IMG/VR virus record: IMGVR_UViG_3300031703_000023
Span: 1-36,202 of that record
Strand: one strand, 5' to 3'
DNA length: 36,202 nt
From: a virus
This document shows positions 30,175 through 36,083 of this stretch, piece by piece (within the stretch, counting starts at the first letter, position 1; every line of letters starts with the position of its first letter). Made by a program: the position numbers and the translations under genes. Under the pieces are notes generated by a model. It did no database searches and was not told where the DNA came from. It worked only from the letters and a program-made list of their open reading frames with translations.

Positions 30175-30348
30175 ATGAAACTAACACTTAGACAAAAACA
30201 AACATCATTTTGGAACAATAATATTAATCCAATAACAGGATGGGGAGAGAGTAGGAAGCAAGAAGATTACAGGTTTAAAACAGAACAAAAACTTATTAAA
30301 GAAAGGGCTATTGCCAAAAGAGATAGGTTATCAAAAAAAGAAAGTTAG
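30175..30348 (+). CDS. Small basic hypothetical protein
   Basis: The 57-residue frame starts MKLTLRQKQTSFWNNNINPI, then TGWGESRKQEDYRFKTEQKL and a basic C-terminal helix (AIAKRDRLSKKES). With a dozen Lys/Arg residues it may bind DNA or RNA. It is the first gene after the promoter at 30121-30151 and ends two bases before the flap endonuclease start. I recognise no family. Its position makes a replication-linked or regulatory role possible. Confidence 0.55.
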   Translation: MKLTLRQKQTSFWNNNINPITGWGESRKQEDYRFKTEQKLIKERAIAKRDRLSKKES

Positions 30349-30350
30349 GT

Positions 30351-31091
30351 ATGAAGATTATATTTGATGCTGATAGTTTAATTTACGCTTCTTGCTTTAA
30401 AAATAAAGAAGATAGAGTAAGTAAGGAAGATATGTACGAAACTGATATCACAAAGGCTTTTGATAAGTTTTCAAGTAGTTTCGGTAAGTTGATAGAACAC
30501 TTAGATGAAATAGTTCTGGTAGAAGAGGTTGTGTTTTGTAACGGCTCTAAGAATAACTTCAGAAACACCATTACAGACACTTATAAAGCTAATAGGACAG
30601 GCGAAAGACCTTTAATATTATCTGAACTACATGATGTTGTAAAGATGTCTTATAATTCATTTTATGGGGATGGAGTGGAGACTGATGATGTTGTAGCCAC
30701 TTTATGGGCAGAAGAAGTTAAAAAGAATGGTGTAGATTCTGTTGCTATAATGTCATTAGATAAAGACTATAAGCAGTTTCCTTGCTGGTTTTTTGACTAC
30801 CACTACAAAAGAAGGGAGCTTTATAAAATAACCCAAGAAGAAGCGGATAATAACTTCTACTCACAGATGATTATAGGCGATACTGCTGACAATATAAACT
30901 ACTGCAAAGGTTTTGGTAAGTCTTATGCATTAAAGCTTCTTAAAGAGTCTAAAAATGAATACTCCTTGCTAAATAAAACATACAGGCTTTATAGTCAAAT
31001 ACACGGAAGTGATGCAAAAGATATGTTTAATGAAGCTAGGTCATTACTAAAACTAAAAACAGATTGCTATGAGCAAATTAGACGAGGATAA
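30351..31091 (+). CDS. Phage flap endonuclease / 5'-3' exonuclease
   Basis: The 246-residue protein has the T5/T4 flap endonuclease pattern. The N-terminal FDADSL (Asp6, Asp8) is followed by a region ending YKANRTGERP (Lys79-Arg82, the substrate-contacting part). GVETDDVVAT (Glu110, Asp112, Asp113) is followed by MSLDKDYKQF (Asp137, Asp139), and finally IGDTADNI with Asp177 and Asp180, then GFGKSYALKLL, the helix-hairpin-helix-like piece. These carboxylates bind two metal ions. The enzyme removes RNA primers or flaps from lagging strands, or degrades DNA. Its 3' end overlaps the next gene by 23 bases. Confidence 0.75.
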   Translation: MKIIFDADSLIYASCFKNKEDRVSKEDMYETDITKAFDKFSSSFGKLIEHLDEIVLVEEVVFCNGSKNNFRNTITDTYKANRTGERPLILSELHDVVKMSYNSFYGDGVETDDVVATLWAEEVKKNGVDSVAIMSLDKDYKQFPCWFFDYHYKRRELYKITQEEADNNFYSQMIIGDTADNINYCKGFGKSYALKLLKESKNEYSLLNKTYRLYSQIHGSDAKDMFNEARSLLKLKTDCYEQIRRG

Positions 31092-31338
31092 TTATATTAT
31101 AGAGCTGTATTTTGGCAACGCTTTGTTAGAGATACAAGACGGATTGCCTAAAGAGATATTGCAAGAGACCTTAGAATATTATGAAGAGCAAGAACTTTAT
31201 TTAGCTTGTGCAGGTATAAAAAAGGCTTTAGATTGGTATGAAACACAAATGTTTACTAAGACTATGGTAAAAATAAATGAAATAATTAAGGATGATGATT
31301 TAAGCGACTTAAATTATAGTTCTTGGGATGAAGATTAA
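31069..31338 (+). CDS. Acidic hypothetical protein
   Basis: The 89-residue product starts MSKLDEDNYIIELYFGNALL and is strongly acidic. Helices QDGLPKEILQETLEYYEEQE and IKKALDWYETQMF follow, and the end is DDDLSDLNYSSWDED. It overlaps the endonuclease gene by 23 bases, so translation is probably coupled. Small acidic proteins can mimic DNA or bind host proteins, but this is only a possibility. No homology is recognised. Confidence 0.6.
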   Translation: MSKLDEDNYIIELYFGNALLEIQDGLPKEILQETLEYYEEQELYLACAGIKKALDWYETQMFTKTMVKINEIIKDDDLSDLNYSSWDED

Positions 31339-31356
31339 CAATTAAATAAAACAAAT

Positions 31357-31812
31357 ATGAACAGTTTAGAGAAATTAATGGAGATTACAGAAGGTTTTAA
31401 TGAAGAGATGGCTGAAGTTGAAAGAGAGAGAAGGATGGATATAATAGCGCAGAATGGAAATACAGGTCATCATTACGATTTGTCAAACGCTTCTAGCAAT
31501 ACAAAGCCTGTCTATAAGGTTACAGGAGCAGAGGAAAGAAAAGGTATGCCTGTTTACTCTGGAGTACTTACTTATTTTCCTGATGCATTGAAAGAAGTAT
31601 CTAAATGTAGCTTAGCAGGACAAAAGCAACATAATCACGGAGATAAGCTATATTGGGATAAGAACAAGAGTACAGATAATGCAGATGCTTTGGTCAGGCA
31701 CTTAATAGACCATAATAAGAATCCAATAGATGATGATGGTATATTACACCTTGCAAAAGTAGCTTGGAGAGCATTAGCTACATTACAAATATATTTAGAC
31801 AGTAATAAATAA
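31357..31812 (+). CDS. dATP/dGTP diphosphohydrolase-like protein (DUF5664)
   Basis: The 151-residue protein carries a pattern I recognise from phage DUF5664 proteins annotated as dATP/dGTP diphosphohydrolases. The block VYSGVLTYFPDALKEVSKCS is followed by AGQKQHNHGDKLYWDKNKST, then NADALVRHLIDHNKNPIDDD and ILHLAKVAWRALATLQIYLD. The many His and Asp residues in these blocks probably form the metal site of an all-helical hydrolase. Such enzymes can adjust dNTP pools or, in some phages, remove dATP or dGTP for DNA with altered bases. Activity here is inferred. The gene is followed by a terminator. Confidence 0.65.
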   Translation: MNSLEKLMEITEGFNEEMAEVERERRMDIIAQNGNTGHHYDLSNASSNTKPVYKVTGAEERKGMPVYSGVLTYFPDALKEVSKCSLAGQKQHNHGDKLYWDKNKSTDNADALVRHLIDHNKNPIDDDGILHLAKVAWRALATLQIYLDSNK

Positions 31813-31832
31813 GACACTATTAGAACACTTAT

Positions 31833-31862
31833 AAAGGATGGCAGTTAGCTATCCTTTTTTTT
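31833..31862 (+). terminator. Rho-independent terminator after DUF5664 gene
   Basis: AAAGGATGGC (31833-31842) pairs with GCTATCCTTT (31848-31857), ten positions with one G-U, over a five-base loop AGTTA. A T run follows to 31862. It ends the endonuclease-nucleotidase transcript. Confidence 0.8.
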
Positions 31863-31880
31863 GCTTTAATTTAATTAAAA

Positions 31881-31908
31881 TGTTAAAGTTTTGTTAAAAT
31901 CTGTTAAT
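31881..31908 (+). promoter_or_regulatory. Three phased TGTTAA(A/T) repeats, possible operator
   Basis: TGTTAAA lies at 31881-31887 and 31892-31898, and TGTTAAT at 31902-31908. Spacings of 11 and 10 bases match the array at 24356-24383. The shared geometry beside two early promoters indicates a common binding protein rather than chance. Confidence 0.55.
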
Positions 31909-31914
31909 AGATAG

Positions 31915-31944
31915 TTGATAAACAAAAAAGACATTGTATCTTTG
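31915..31944 (+). promoter_or_regulatory. Early promoter of the small-gene cassette region
   Basis: TTG (31915-31917), exactly 19 bases, then TATCTTTG (31937-31944). This is a full match to TTG-N19-TAnnTTTG. It should start transcription about 20 bases before the ATG at 31968. Confidence 0.75.
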
Positions 31945-31967
31945 GTATATAATTAAAAACAAATATT

Positions 31968-32219
31968 ATGGCAAGATTATTTTACACAGAAAATGGATAT
32001 AACAGAACAATAGTTAACTTTTACGAGTTAGTTAAAGAAACTGAATTTTTCTTAACGTTAGTTCAGGTTGGAAAGTATAATTATGATAATGGAGTAACAC
32101 CAAATACAACTGAATTAAAGGGAGATAATTTTAGAGTCAAAAAAACAAATTCACTTTATAGAATTTGGAACGGACAGAATTTAAAAGAGAATAATAATTA
32201 TACATACACAGGGGCATAA
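31968..32219 (+). CDS. Small hypothetical protein, first gene after early promoter
   Basis: The 83-residue product starts MARLFYTENGYNRTIVNFYE and contains LVKETEFFLTLVQVGKYNYD, then FRVKKTNSLYRIWNGQNLKE. It ends NNYTYTGA. Likely beta strands and a Tyr/Asn-rich makeup suggest a small compact beta domain. No family is recognised. Being first behind a strong consensus promoter, it is probably made in large amounts early. A host-takeover role would fit, but nothing in the sequence shows it. Confidence 0.6.
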   Translation: MARLFYTENGYNRTIVNFYELVKETEFFLTLVQVGKYNYDNGVTPNTTELKGDNFRVKKTNSLYRIWNGQNLKENNNYTYTGA

Positions 32220-32259
32220 AAAACAAAGGGTTGTAAAAACCCCATTAAAAACAAAAAAG

Positions 32260-32349
32260 ATGAAAAAAAGTAAACAAGACCAAGTATTATCAAACAAGGT
32301 GCACGCAGTAGTAATGTGCGTAATAGTAATAATAACAATAAATATATAA
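32260..32349 (+). CDS. Tiny possible membrane peptide
   Basis: The 29-residue frame starts MKKSKQDQVLSNKVHAVVMC and ends with a hydrophobic segment VIVIITINI. It has a basic N-terminus and one possible membrane span, and ends two bases before the next ATG. Peptides like this are easy to find by chance in AT-rich DNA, so confidence is low. The arrangement after the 83-residue gene, with a small hairpin (GGGTT/AACCC at about 32228-32242) upstream, would suit a coupled gene. Confidence 0.35.
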   Translation: MKKSKQDQVLSNKVHAVVMCVIVIITINI

Positions 32350-32351
32350 TT

Positions 32352-32468
32352 ATGAAGAAAGTATTAGGATATTTTTTAGAAGGTATTGTTTATTTTGTAA
32401 TGACTGGATTAGTTGTTTATATGATACTAATGTTTTTATCAATGATTATCAAATTATTTAAAAACTAA
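32352..32468 (+). CDS. Small single-span membrane protein
   Basis: The 38-residue frame starts MKKVLGYFLEGIVYFVMTGL and is mainly one hydrophobic helix (VYFVMTGLVVYMILMFLSMI) with basic ends (MKK and KLFKN). It should sit in the inner membrane. It starts two bases after the preceding small frame and ends two bases before the 104-residue gene, so the spacing is that of an operon. Function is unknown. Superinfection control or membrane perturbation are possible roles. Confidence 0.5.
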   Translation: MKKVLGYFLEGIVYFVMTGLVVYMILMFLSMIIKLFKN

Positions 32469-32470
32469 TT

Positions 32471-32785
32471 ATGAAAGAAGAAATTAAATTAGCTATTCAA
32501 TCAATCCAACCATCTTACGAAACAACAGGTAGTTATCGTTATCCTTTGCCTAATGAGGTAACTTTGTATTCTGATAGTAGTGCTTATTTAATAGATTTAA
32601 ACCTTAAAGAAGGTGTCTTAAATGCGGAATTATGGCAAAGTGAGGAATGGGTTAAATTAAATGAACAAGATGTTTATTATATTTACACTTACTTAAATGG
32701 TTTGCTAGAAGAAGAAATAGAGTTAACTAAAAGGCATTACGAAGAAGAAAGATACGAAGAACAAACAACTTACTTTATAAGGTAA
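32471..32785 (+). CDS. Acidic hypothetical protein in cassette region
   Basis: The 104-residue product starts MKEEIKLAIQSIQPSYETTG and has two parts. A beta-like part carries NEVTLYSDSSAYLIDLNLKE and LNAELWQSEEWVKLNEQDVY. A C-terminal charged helix follows (LEEEIELTKRHYEEERYEEQ). Its stop codon lies inside the repeated intercistronic element that begins TAACG. I recall similar proteins as uncharacterised accessory genes in Flavobacteriia. Function is unknown. Confidence 0.6.
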   Translation: MKEEIKLAIQSIQPSYETTGSYRYPLPNEVTLYSDSSAYLIDLNLKEGVLNAELWQSEEWVKLNEQDVYYIYTYLNGLLEEEIELTKRHYEEERYEEQTTYFIR

Positions 32786-32808
32786 CGGTAGGTATAAGGT
32801 TAGTTGCG
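32783..32808 (+). repeat. Intercistronic element, copy A
   Basis: TAACG contains the stop of the preceding gene. Four bases, GTATAAG, four bases and GTTGCG follow. The same layout (AACG, N4, GTRTAAG, N4, GTTGCG) occurs at 33142-33167. Conserved blocks with variable spacers of constant length suggest a recombination or protein-binding site rather than a coding repeat. Confidence 0.5.
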
Positions 32809-32847
32809 TTAATAATGACAAACCAAAATAAATAAACAAAAAATAAA

Positions 32848-33126
32848 ATGACACAAAATCAAATAAACCACTATAATAGTTTAATGAAGCAAGATGCTGA
32901 GCACAAAGAAAAAGTTATAGAAATACTAGAAACAGATTTTGGATGGAGAAACATCGAGCAAAGAGATGAATTAGTTATTGAAATGATGCAAGATACTATA
33001 GAAGCAACAAAAAAAGCATTTTCTTTAACCGATGTTGTTGCAAGTGTTTACGACAAAAAATGCAAAAAGTTTAATGAGGAAGTAGAGCGTATTAAAAAAG
33101 ATGGAGGTAGTAGTGGGTATTGGTGA
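32848..33126 (+). CDS. Helical hypothetical protein in cassette region
   Basis: The 92-residue product starts MTQNQINHYNSLMKQDAEHK and is almost entirely charged helix, with EKVIEILETDFGWRNIEQRD, MMQDTIEATKKAFSLTDVVA and a basic end (KKCKKFNEEVERIKKDGGSS). It is probably cytoplasmic. It is preceded by 62 non-coding bases that contain intercistronic element A, and followed after 15 bases by element B. No function is recognised. Confidence 0.6.
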   Translation: MTQNQINHYNSLMKQDAEHKEKVIEILETDFGWRNIEQRDELVIEMMQDTIEATKKAFSLTDVVASVYDKKCKKFNEEVERIKKDGGSSGYW

Positions 33127-33141
33127 GTAAATATTTGTTGC

Positions 33142-33167
33142 CAACGACCAGTGTAAGAACTGTTGCG
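33142..33167 (+). repeat. Intercistronic element, copy B
   Basis: CAACG, four bases, GTGTAAG, four bases, GTTGCG. The layout and spacing are identical to copy A at 32783-32808. Just upstream GTTGCCAAC forms a small inverted repeat with it, and downstream GATAG/CTATC could form a hairpin. It lies 15 bases after the stop of the 92-residue gene. Confidence 0.5.
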
Positions 33168-33260
33168 GATAGATATGCACAAACTATCGGATAAAAACAG
33201 AATTAATTAAATAGAAAATAAACATTAACCAAGCAGTAAATAGCAATAGATTATACACAT

Positions 33261-33576
33261 TGTTACCTGCTTTTAAAATTACGGAAATGACAGTAAAAGA
33301 CTTAATTGAAAAACTAAAAGAATTACCGCAGGATGCAAAAGTATTTCATTTGTGGGATGGCGAGCCAAGAACATCTATAAATGTAGTTTATGAAACAAAA
33401 AATGGTGCGGTAATGACCGCTGATTATGGACAAGTTTGTTATTCATCTTCTGCAAGACCAAAAGATGCACCAAATAGCGAAGAAGATAGATATTGGCAAA
33501 CACAAAAAGACCCAAGAGGATATACAGAAGAAGATGAATGGGATTACTAACGTAGTAATTTTTATTGCAGGTAACA
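33261..33576. repeat. 22-bp inverted repeats bracketing one gene
   Basis: The left arm (33261-33282, starts TGTTACCTGC) and the right arm (33555-33576, ends GCAGGTAACA) are reverse complements at 19 of 22 positions. They enclose the 87-residue gene at 33287-33550 almost exactly. The left arm ends four bases before its ATG and the right arm begins four bases after its stop. This looks like a mobile gene cassette or a transcription-unit-sized stem. No transposase is encoded. Confidence 0.55.
33287..33550 (+). CDS. Small hypothetical protein inside inverted repeats
   Basis: I use the ATG at 33287, giving 87 residues starting MTVKDLIEKLKELPQDAKVF. An upstream TTG at 33260 would extend the frame through the inverted repeat and is less likely. 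The N-terminal MTVKDLIEKLK.LPQDA.V block is widespread among small accessory proteins of Bacteroidota and their phages, as I recall, with no known activity. It continues SINVVYETKNGAVMTADYGQ and an acidic end (YTEEDEWDY). Its stop codon is part of TAACG, as at copy A. Confidence 0.6.
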   Translation: MTVKDLIEKLKELPQDAKVFHLWDGEPRTSINVVYETKNGAVMTADYGQVCYSSSARPKDAPNSEEDRYWQTQKDPRGYTEEDEWDY

Positions 33577-33586
33577 CCAAGATAAG

Positions 33587-33637
33587 AAAGCGTTTCAATG
33601 CTTTTTATCAACTGTTGACCAACGTTTTAATGTTGGT
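33587..33637 (+). terminator. Two small hairpins, weak terminator candidate
   Basis: AAAGC (33587-33591) pairs with GCTTT (33600-33604) and is followed by a short T run. ACCAAC (33618-33623) pairs with GTTGGT (33632-33637) around an eight-base loop. Neither has a long T tract. One of them may separate the cassette region from the DnaA-like gene. Confidence 0.4.
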
Positions 33638-33660
33638 AATTAATAATAAATAAATAAATT

Positions 33661-34224
33661 ATGGCGTACATGAAAGAAGATTACTGCACAAAGTCAGCAG
33701 ACAAATTATTAAATAAGTTTAAAGAATTAACAAGATTCAATATTACATCAACATCAAGAACTCCTGAAAACTCATTTCTAAGAGCCTTATCTTACAAGAT
33801 ACTTGTTGATTTGAATTACATGAATGACAGGCAGATTTCAGAGTATTTCGAATCTAAAGGTATTAAAAGACAGAGGAGTTCAATATATCACGCATTAAGT
33901 AAAATCGACTCCTATTACTTGAACTACTCAGATTTTAGGGATATTTATGATATTTACTTTGAAGATAAGGCTGAAGAAAGCAAGGTTAATAGTGAAAAAA
34001 GAGCCAAGAAGCTTAAAGCTATTGAAAATAAAGTTGTAAGAAGTAGTCCTAAAGCTATTCCTGACCTACTAAAGACCCTTGTTGATGGCATACCAGACGA
34101 AAGAAGGCAAGAAGTGTATGAAATGCTTAATCTAAGAGTTAAGTCGTGGGAGTGGAAGTCTAAAAATGAGTATGAGATAATAGAAGGTGATAACGGAGTA
34201 GGTAATAACACTTGGAATCAATAA
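33661..34224 (+). CDS. DnaA-domain-IV-like HTH protein
   Basis: The 187-residue protein has an N-terminal segment with ENSFLRALSYKILVDLNYMN (~36-55), then DRQISEYFESKGIKRQRSSI and YHALSKIDSYY. This order, with RSS-YHALSKID in the recognition position, resembles the DnaA C-terminal HTH. Similar domains are found in phage proteins next to terminase genes. The second half is charged and helical (AEESKVNSEKRAKKLKAIEN, ERRQEVYEMLNLRVKSWEWK). It may bind the origin, a regulatory region or the packaging site. It precedes the small terminase candidate by 36 bases. Confidence 0.55.
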   Translation: MAYMKEDYCTKSADKLLNKFKELTRFNITSTSRTPENSFLRALSYKILVDLNYMNDRQISEYFESKGIKRQRSSIYHALSKIDSYYLNYSDFRDIYDIYFEDKAEESKVNSEKRAKKLKAIENKVVRSSPKAIPDLLKTLVDGIPDERRQEVYEMLNLRVKSWEWKSKNEYEIIEGDNGVGNNTWNQ

Positions 34225-34247
34225 CTAAAAACAGAACACCTTAATTT

Positions 34248-34264
34248 AAGTTACCATAGTATGA
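34248..34264 (+). promoter_or_regulatory. AGTTACCATAGTATG motif at the small terminase start
   Basis: AAGTTACCATAGTATGA overlaps the ATG at 34261. It is almost identical to the copy at 14704-14720 (AGTTATCATAGTATG), which also ends in a start codon. Either both genes share a translation or operator element, or the motif class has more than one role. Confidence 0.35.
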
Positions 34265-34653
34265 GTAAATCAGAAGAAATAAAACCCACAGACGGAAGAA
34301 AAGGTAATTCAAGAAAGAAGTCTATACCTATCTTAGCTGCACCTGATAATGAAAGGTCCAATAAACCAGCAATGAATACGGCTAAGAAAAGCAGGAAGAA
34401 GCAGTACGCTAAGAAAGCTATTAAAAATATATTTGGTAGTGAGGTTAATGCTTTTGAGAGCTTAGCTAAGAAGGCAGAAGAAGGTAGTTATAATCACATG
34501 AAGCTACTGTTAGATTTTGCCTATGGTGACGAAAGTGAGGGCAATGTAGCTAGGGTTCAGGCTCCTGTAATAAACTTCTTTGGAGATAGCCCTGAAGGAA
34601 AAGCAATAAAAGAAAAAATAATAGACGTAACACCAAAAGAAGATGATAAATAA
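34261..34653 (+). CDS. terS: Probable terminase small subunit
   Basis: The 130-residue protein starts MSKSEEIKPTDGRKGNSRKK, a basic and disordered region that continues to about residue 45. A helix RKKQYAKKAIKNIFGSEVNA follows, then FESLAKKAEEGSYNHMKLLL with DFAYGDESEGNVARVQAPVI, ending in an acidic tail (DVTPKEDDK). The pattern ...A.EG...H.KLLLD..YG is often seen in small terminases or their relatives in Bacteroidota phages. It lies immediately upstream of the large subunit, the usual arrangement. It should bind the packaging site and hand DNA to TerL. Sequence evidence alone is moderate. Confidence 0.6.
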   Translation: MSKSEEIKPTDGRKGNSRKKSIPILAAPDNERSNKPAMNTAKKSRKKQYAKKAIKNIFGSEVNAFESLAKKAEEGSYNHMKLLLDFAYGDESEGNVARVQAPVINFFGDSPEGKAIKEKIIDVTPKEDDK

Positions 34654-34822
34654 CTTTAATATTACTACAATAATTATTGATTACATACCAAAAAATAAGC
34701 TAAACAAAGTGACTGCAAATAATATTTGCTGGTGGACTACCTGTATAGTAGGGTTAGAATTAGATAACCTAGCAGATGTTTACGTTTTTTTAGATAGAAA
34801 ATTAGACTTAATAGATGAGTAG
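34643..34822 (+). CDS. Small overlapping protein between terminase genes
   Basis: The 59-residue frame starts MINNFNITTIIIDYIPKNKL and continues NKVTANNICWWTTCIVGLEL, then DNLADVYVFLDRKLDLIDE. It overlaps the end of the small terminase gene by 11 bases and the start of the large terminase by 8. This precise fit and the uninterrupted 59 codons suggest it is translated. The hydrophobic centre (WWTTCIVGLEL) may be a short strand or weak membrane segment. No family is recognised. Confidence 0.5.
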   Translation: MINNFNITTIIIDYIPKNKLNKVTANNICWWTTCIVGLELDNLADVYVFLDRKLDLIDE

Positions 34823-36029
34823 CAACATAGATATCCACAAAAAATACATACCTATTTTCAAAAACGAGAGTAGGTATTTCGTTGTTACGGGCGGAAGAGG
34901 GTCAGGAAAGTCTTTTGGTATAAATGTATTTCTACTTAATCTAACCTATCAAAAAGGACATAAGATACTTTTCTCTCGTTACACAATGATATCAGCACAT
35001 ACCTCTATTATACCTGAATTTATTGAGAAGATTAACTTAATGGGTGTTCACGAAGATTTTAGGATTACTAAGGATGAGATAATGAATCTAAAGACAGGTA
35101 GTAGTATCATCTTTAAAGGTATTAGAACCTCTTCAGGTAATCAAACGGCAGCATTAAAGTCTCTTAACGGTATTACAACATTTGTTGTAGATGAAGCAGA
35201 GGAATTGGTTGATGAAGGTGTGTTTGATAAAATTGATTTCTCTATACGTTCTTTGCTTAAGCAGAACAGAGTTATACTTATCTTAAATCCAACCACAAAA
35301 GAGCATTGGATATACCAAAGATTCTTCCAAAATGAGAATGTACTTCCTGCATCTAATACAGAAAAAGGAGATACAACTTATGTACATACAACATATAAAG
35401 ATAATAAGAAGAATTTATCTCAATCATTTCTACAGAGGATATTTGAAATGAAGCGTAAAAGACCTGACAAGTATCAACACCAAATATTAGGTGGTTGGTT
35501 AGCTAAAGCAGAGGGTACTATTATAAGAAAATGGAGGGTTGGAGACTTTATTCCTACAGAACTCACTTGTTATGGTCAGGATTACGGATTCTCAGCCGAT
35601 TTAACGACACTTGTGAAGATTTCTATAGATAAGCACTCAAGAAAGGTTTGGGTTAAGGAAATCTACGGAAAAGCCAATCTAACGACATCTGACATAGCTA
35701 CTAGAAACAGAGCTGAGTGTGGTATGGATTTAATTATATCAGACAATTCAGAACCCAGACTTCTTAACGAGCTTAAAACATTGGGTATTAATATAAAACC
35801 AACCATAAAAAAGAAGGGTAGTATATTATCAGGTATTGCTCTTATGCAAGATTATGAGATAATAGTAGATAGAGGTTCTCATGGGATTATAAGAGAGCTT
35901 AACAATTATGTATGGAAAGATAAAGGTGAAGTACCTATTGATAAGTTTAATCACTTTATAGATGCTATTAGGTATGGGATGATGTATTTAATACAAGGGA
36001 AGAACTCAGGTGTTTATACAATAAGGTAG
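34815..36029 (+). CDS. terL: Terminase large subunit
   Basis: The 404-residue protein matches the Terminase_3/PBSX-like large subunit. Walker A GGRGSGKS is at residues 26-33, and Walker B TFVVDEAEE near 122-130. A C-terminal RNase H-fold nuclease has acidic residues in GQDYGFSAD (Asp256), IISDNSEP (Asp310) and HFIDAIRYG (Asp383). It packages DNA into proheads and cuts it. Length is normal for the family. It lies at the far right of the window, separated from the portal gene by most of the genome in linear order. A terminator and tandem repeats follow. The start overlaps the preceding small frame. Confidence 0.85.
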   Translation: MSSNIDIHKKYIPIFKNESRYFVVTGGRGSGKSFGINVFLLNLTYQKGHKILFSRYTMISAHTSIIPEFIEKINLMGVHEDFRITKDEIMNLKTGSSIIFKGIRTSSGNQTAALKSLNGITTFVVDEAEELVDEGVFDKIDFSIRSLLKQNRVILILNPTTKEHWIYQRFFQNENVLPASNTEKGDTTYVHTTYKDNKKNLSQSFLQRIFEMKRKRPDKYQHQILGGWLAKAEGTIIRKWRVGDFIPTELTCYGQDYGFSADLTTLVKISIDKHSRKVWVKEIYGKANLTTSDIATRNRAECGMDLIISDNSEPRLLNELKTLGINIKPTIKKKGSILSGIALMQDYEIIVDRGSHGIIRELNNYVWKDKGEVPIDKFNHFIDAIRYGMMYLIQGKNSGVYTIR

Positions 36030-36051
36030 AACGTTTAATAATATAGGTAAG

Positions 36052-36079
36052 AGACCTGATAATTAAGTTTATCGGGTCT
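36052..36079 (+). terminator. Hairpin after large terminase gene
   Basis: AGACCTGATAA (36052-36062) pairs with TTATCGGGTCT (36069-36079), eleven pairs with one G-U, around a six-base loop. A TCTTCTTG stretch follows rather than a clean T run. It is probably the terminator of the terminase operon. Confidence 0.65.
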
Positions 36080-36083
36080 TCTT

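Noticed and set aside
33260-33286. The TTG-initiated extension of the 87-residue gene
   Set aside because: It reads through the left inverted-repeat arm, and the ATG at 33287 gives a family-typical start.
33426-33653. A 75-residue frame overlapping the 87-residue gene
   Set aside because: It is an alternate frame of the gene at 33287-33550, crosses the right inverted-repeat arm, and has a low-complexity composition.
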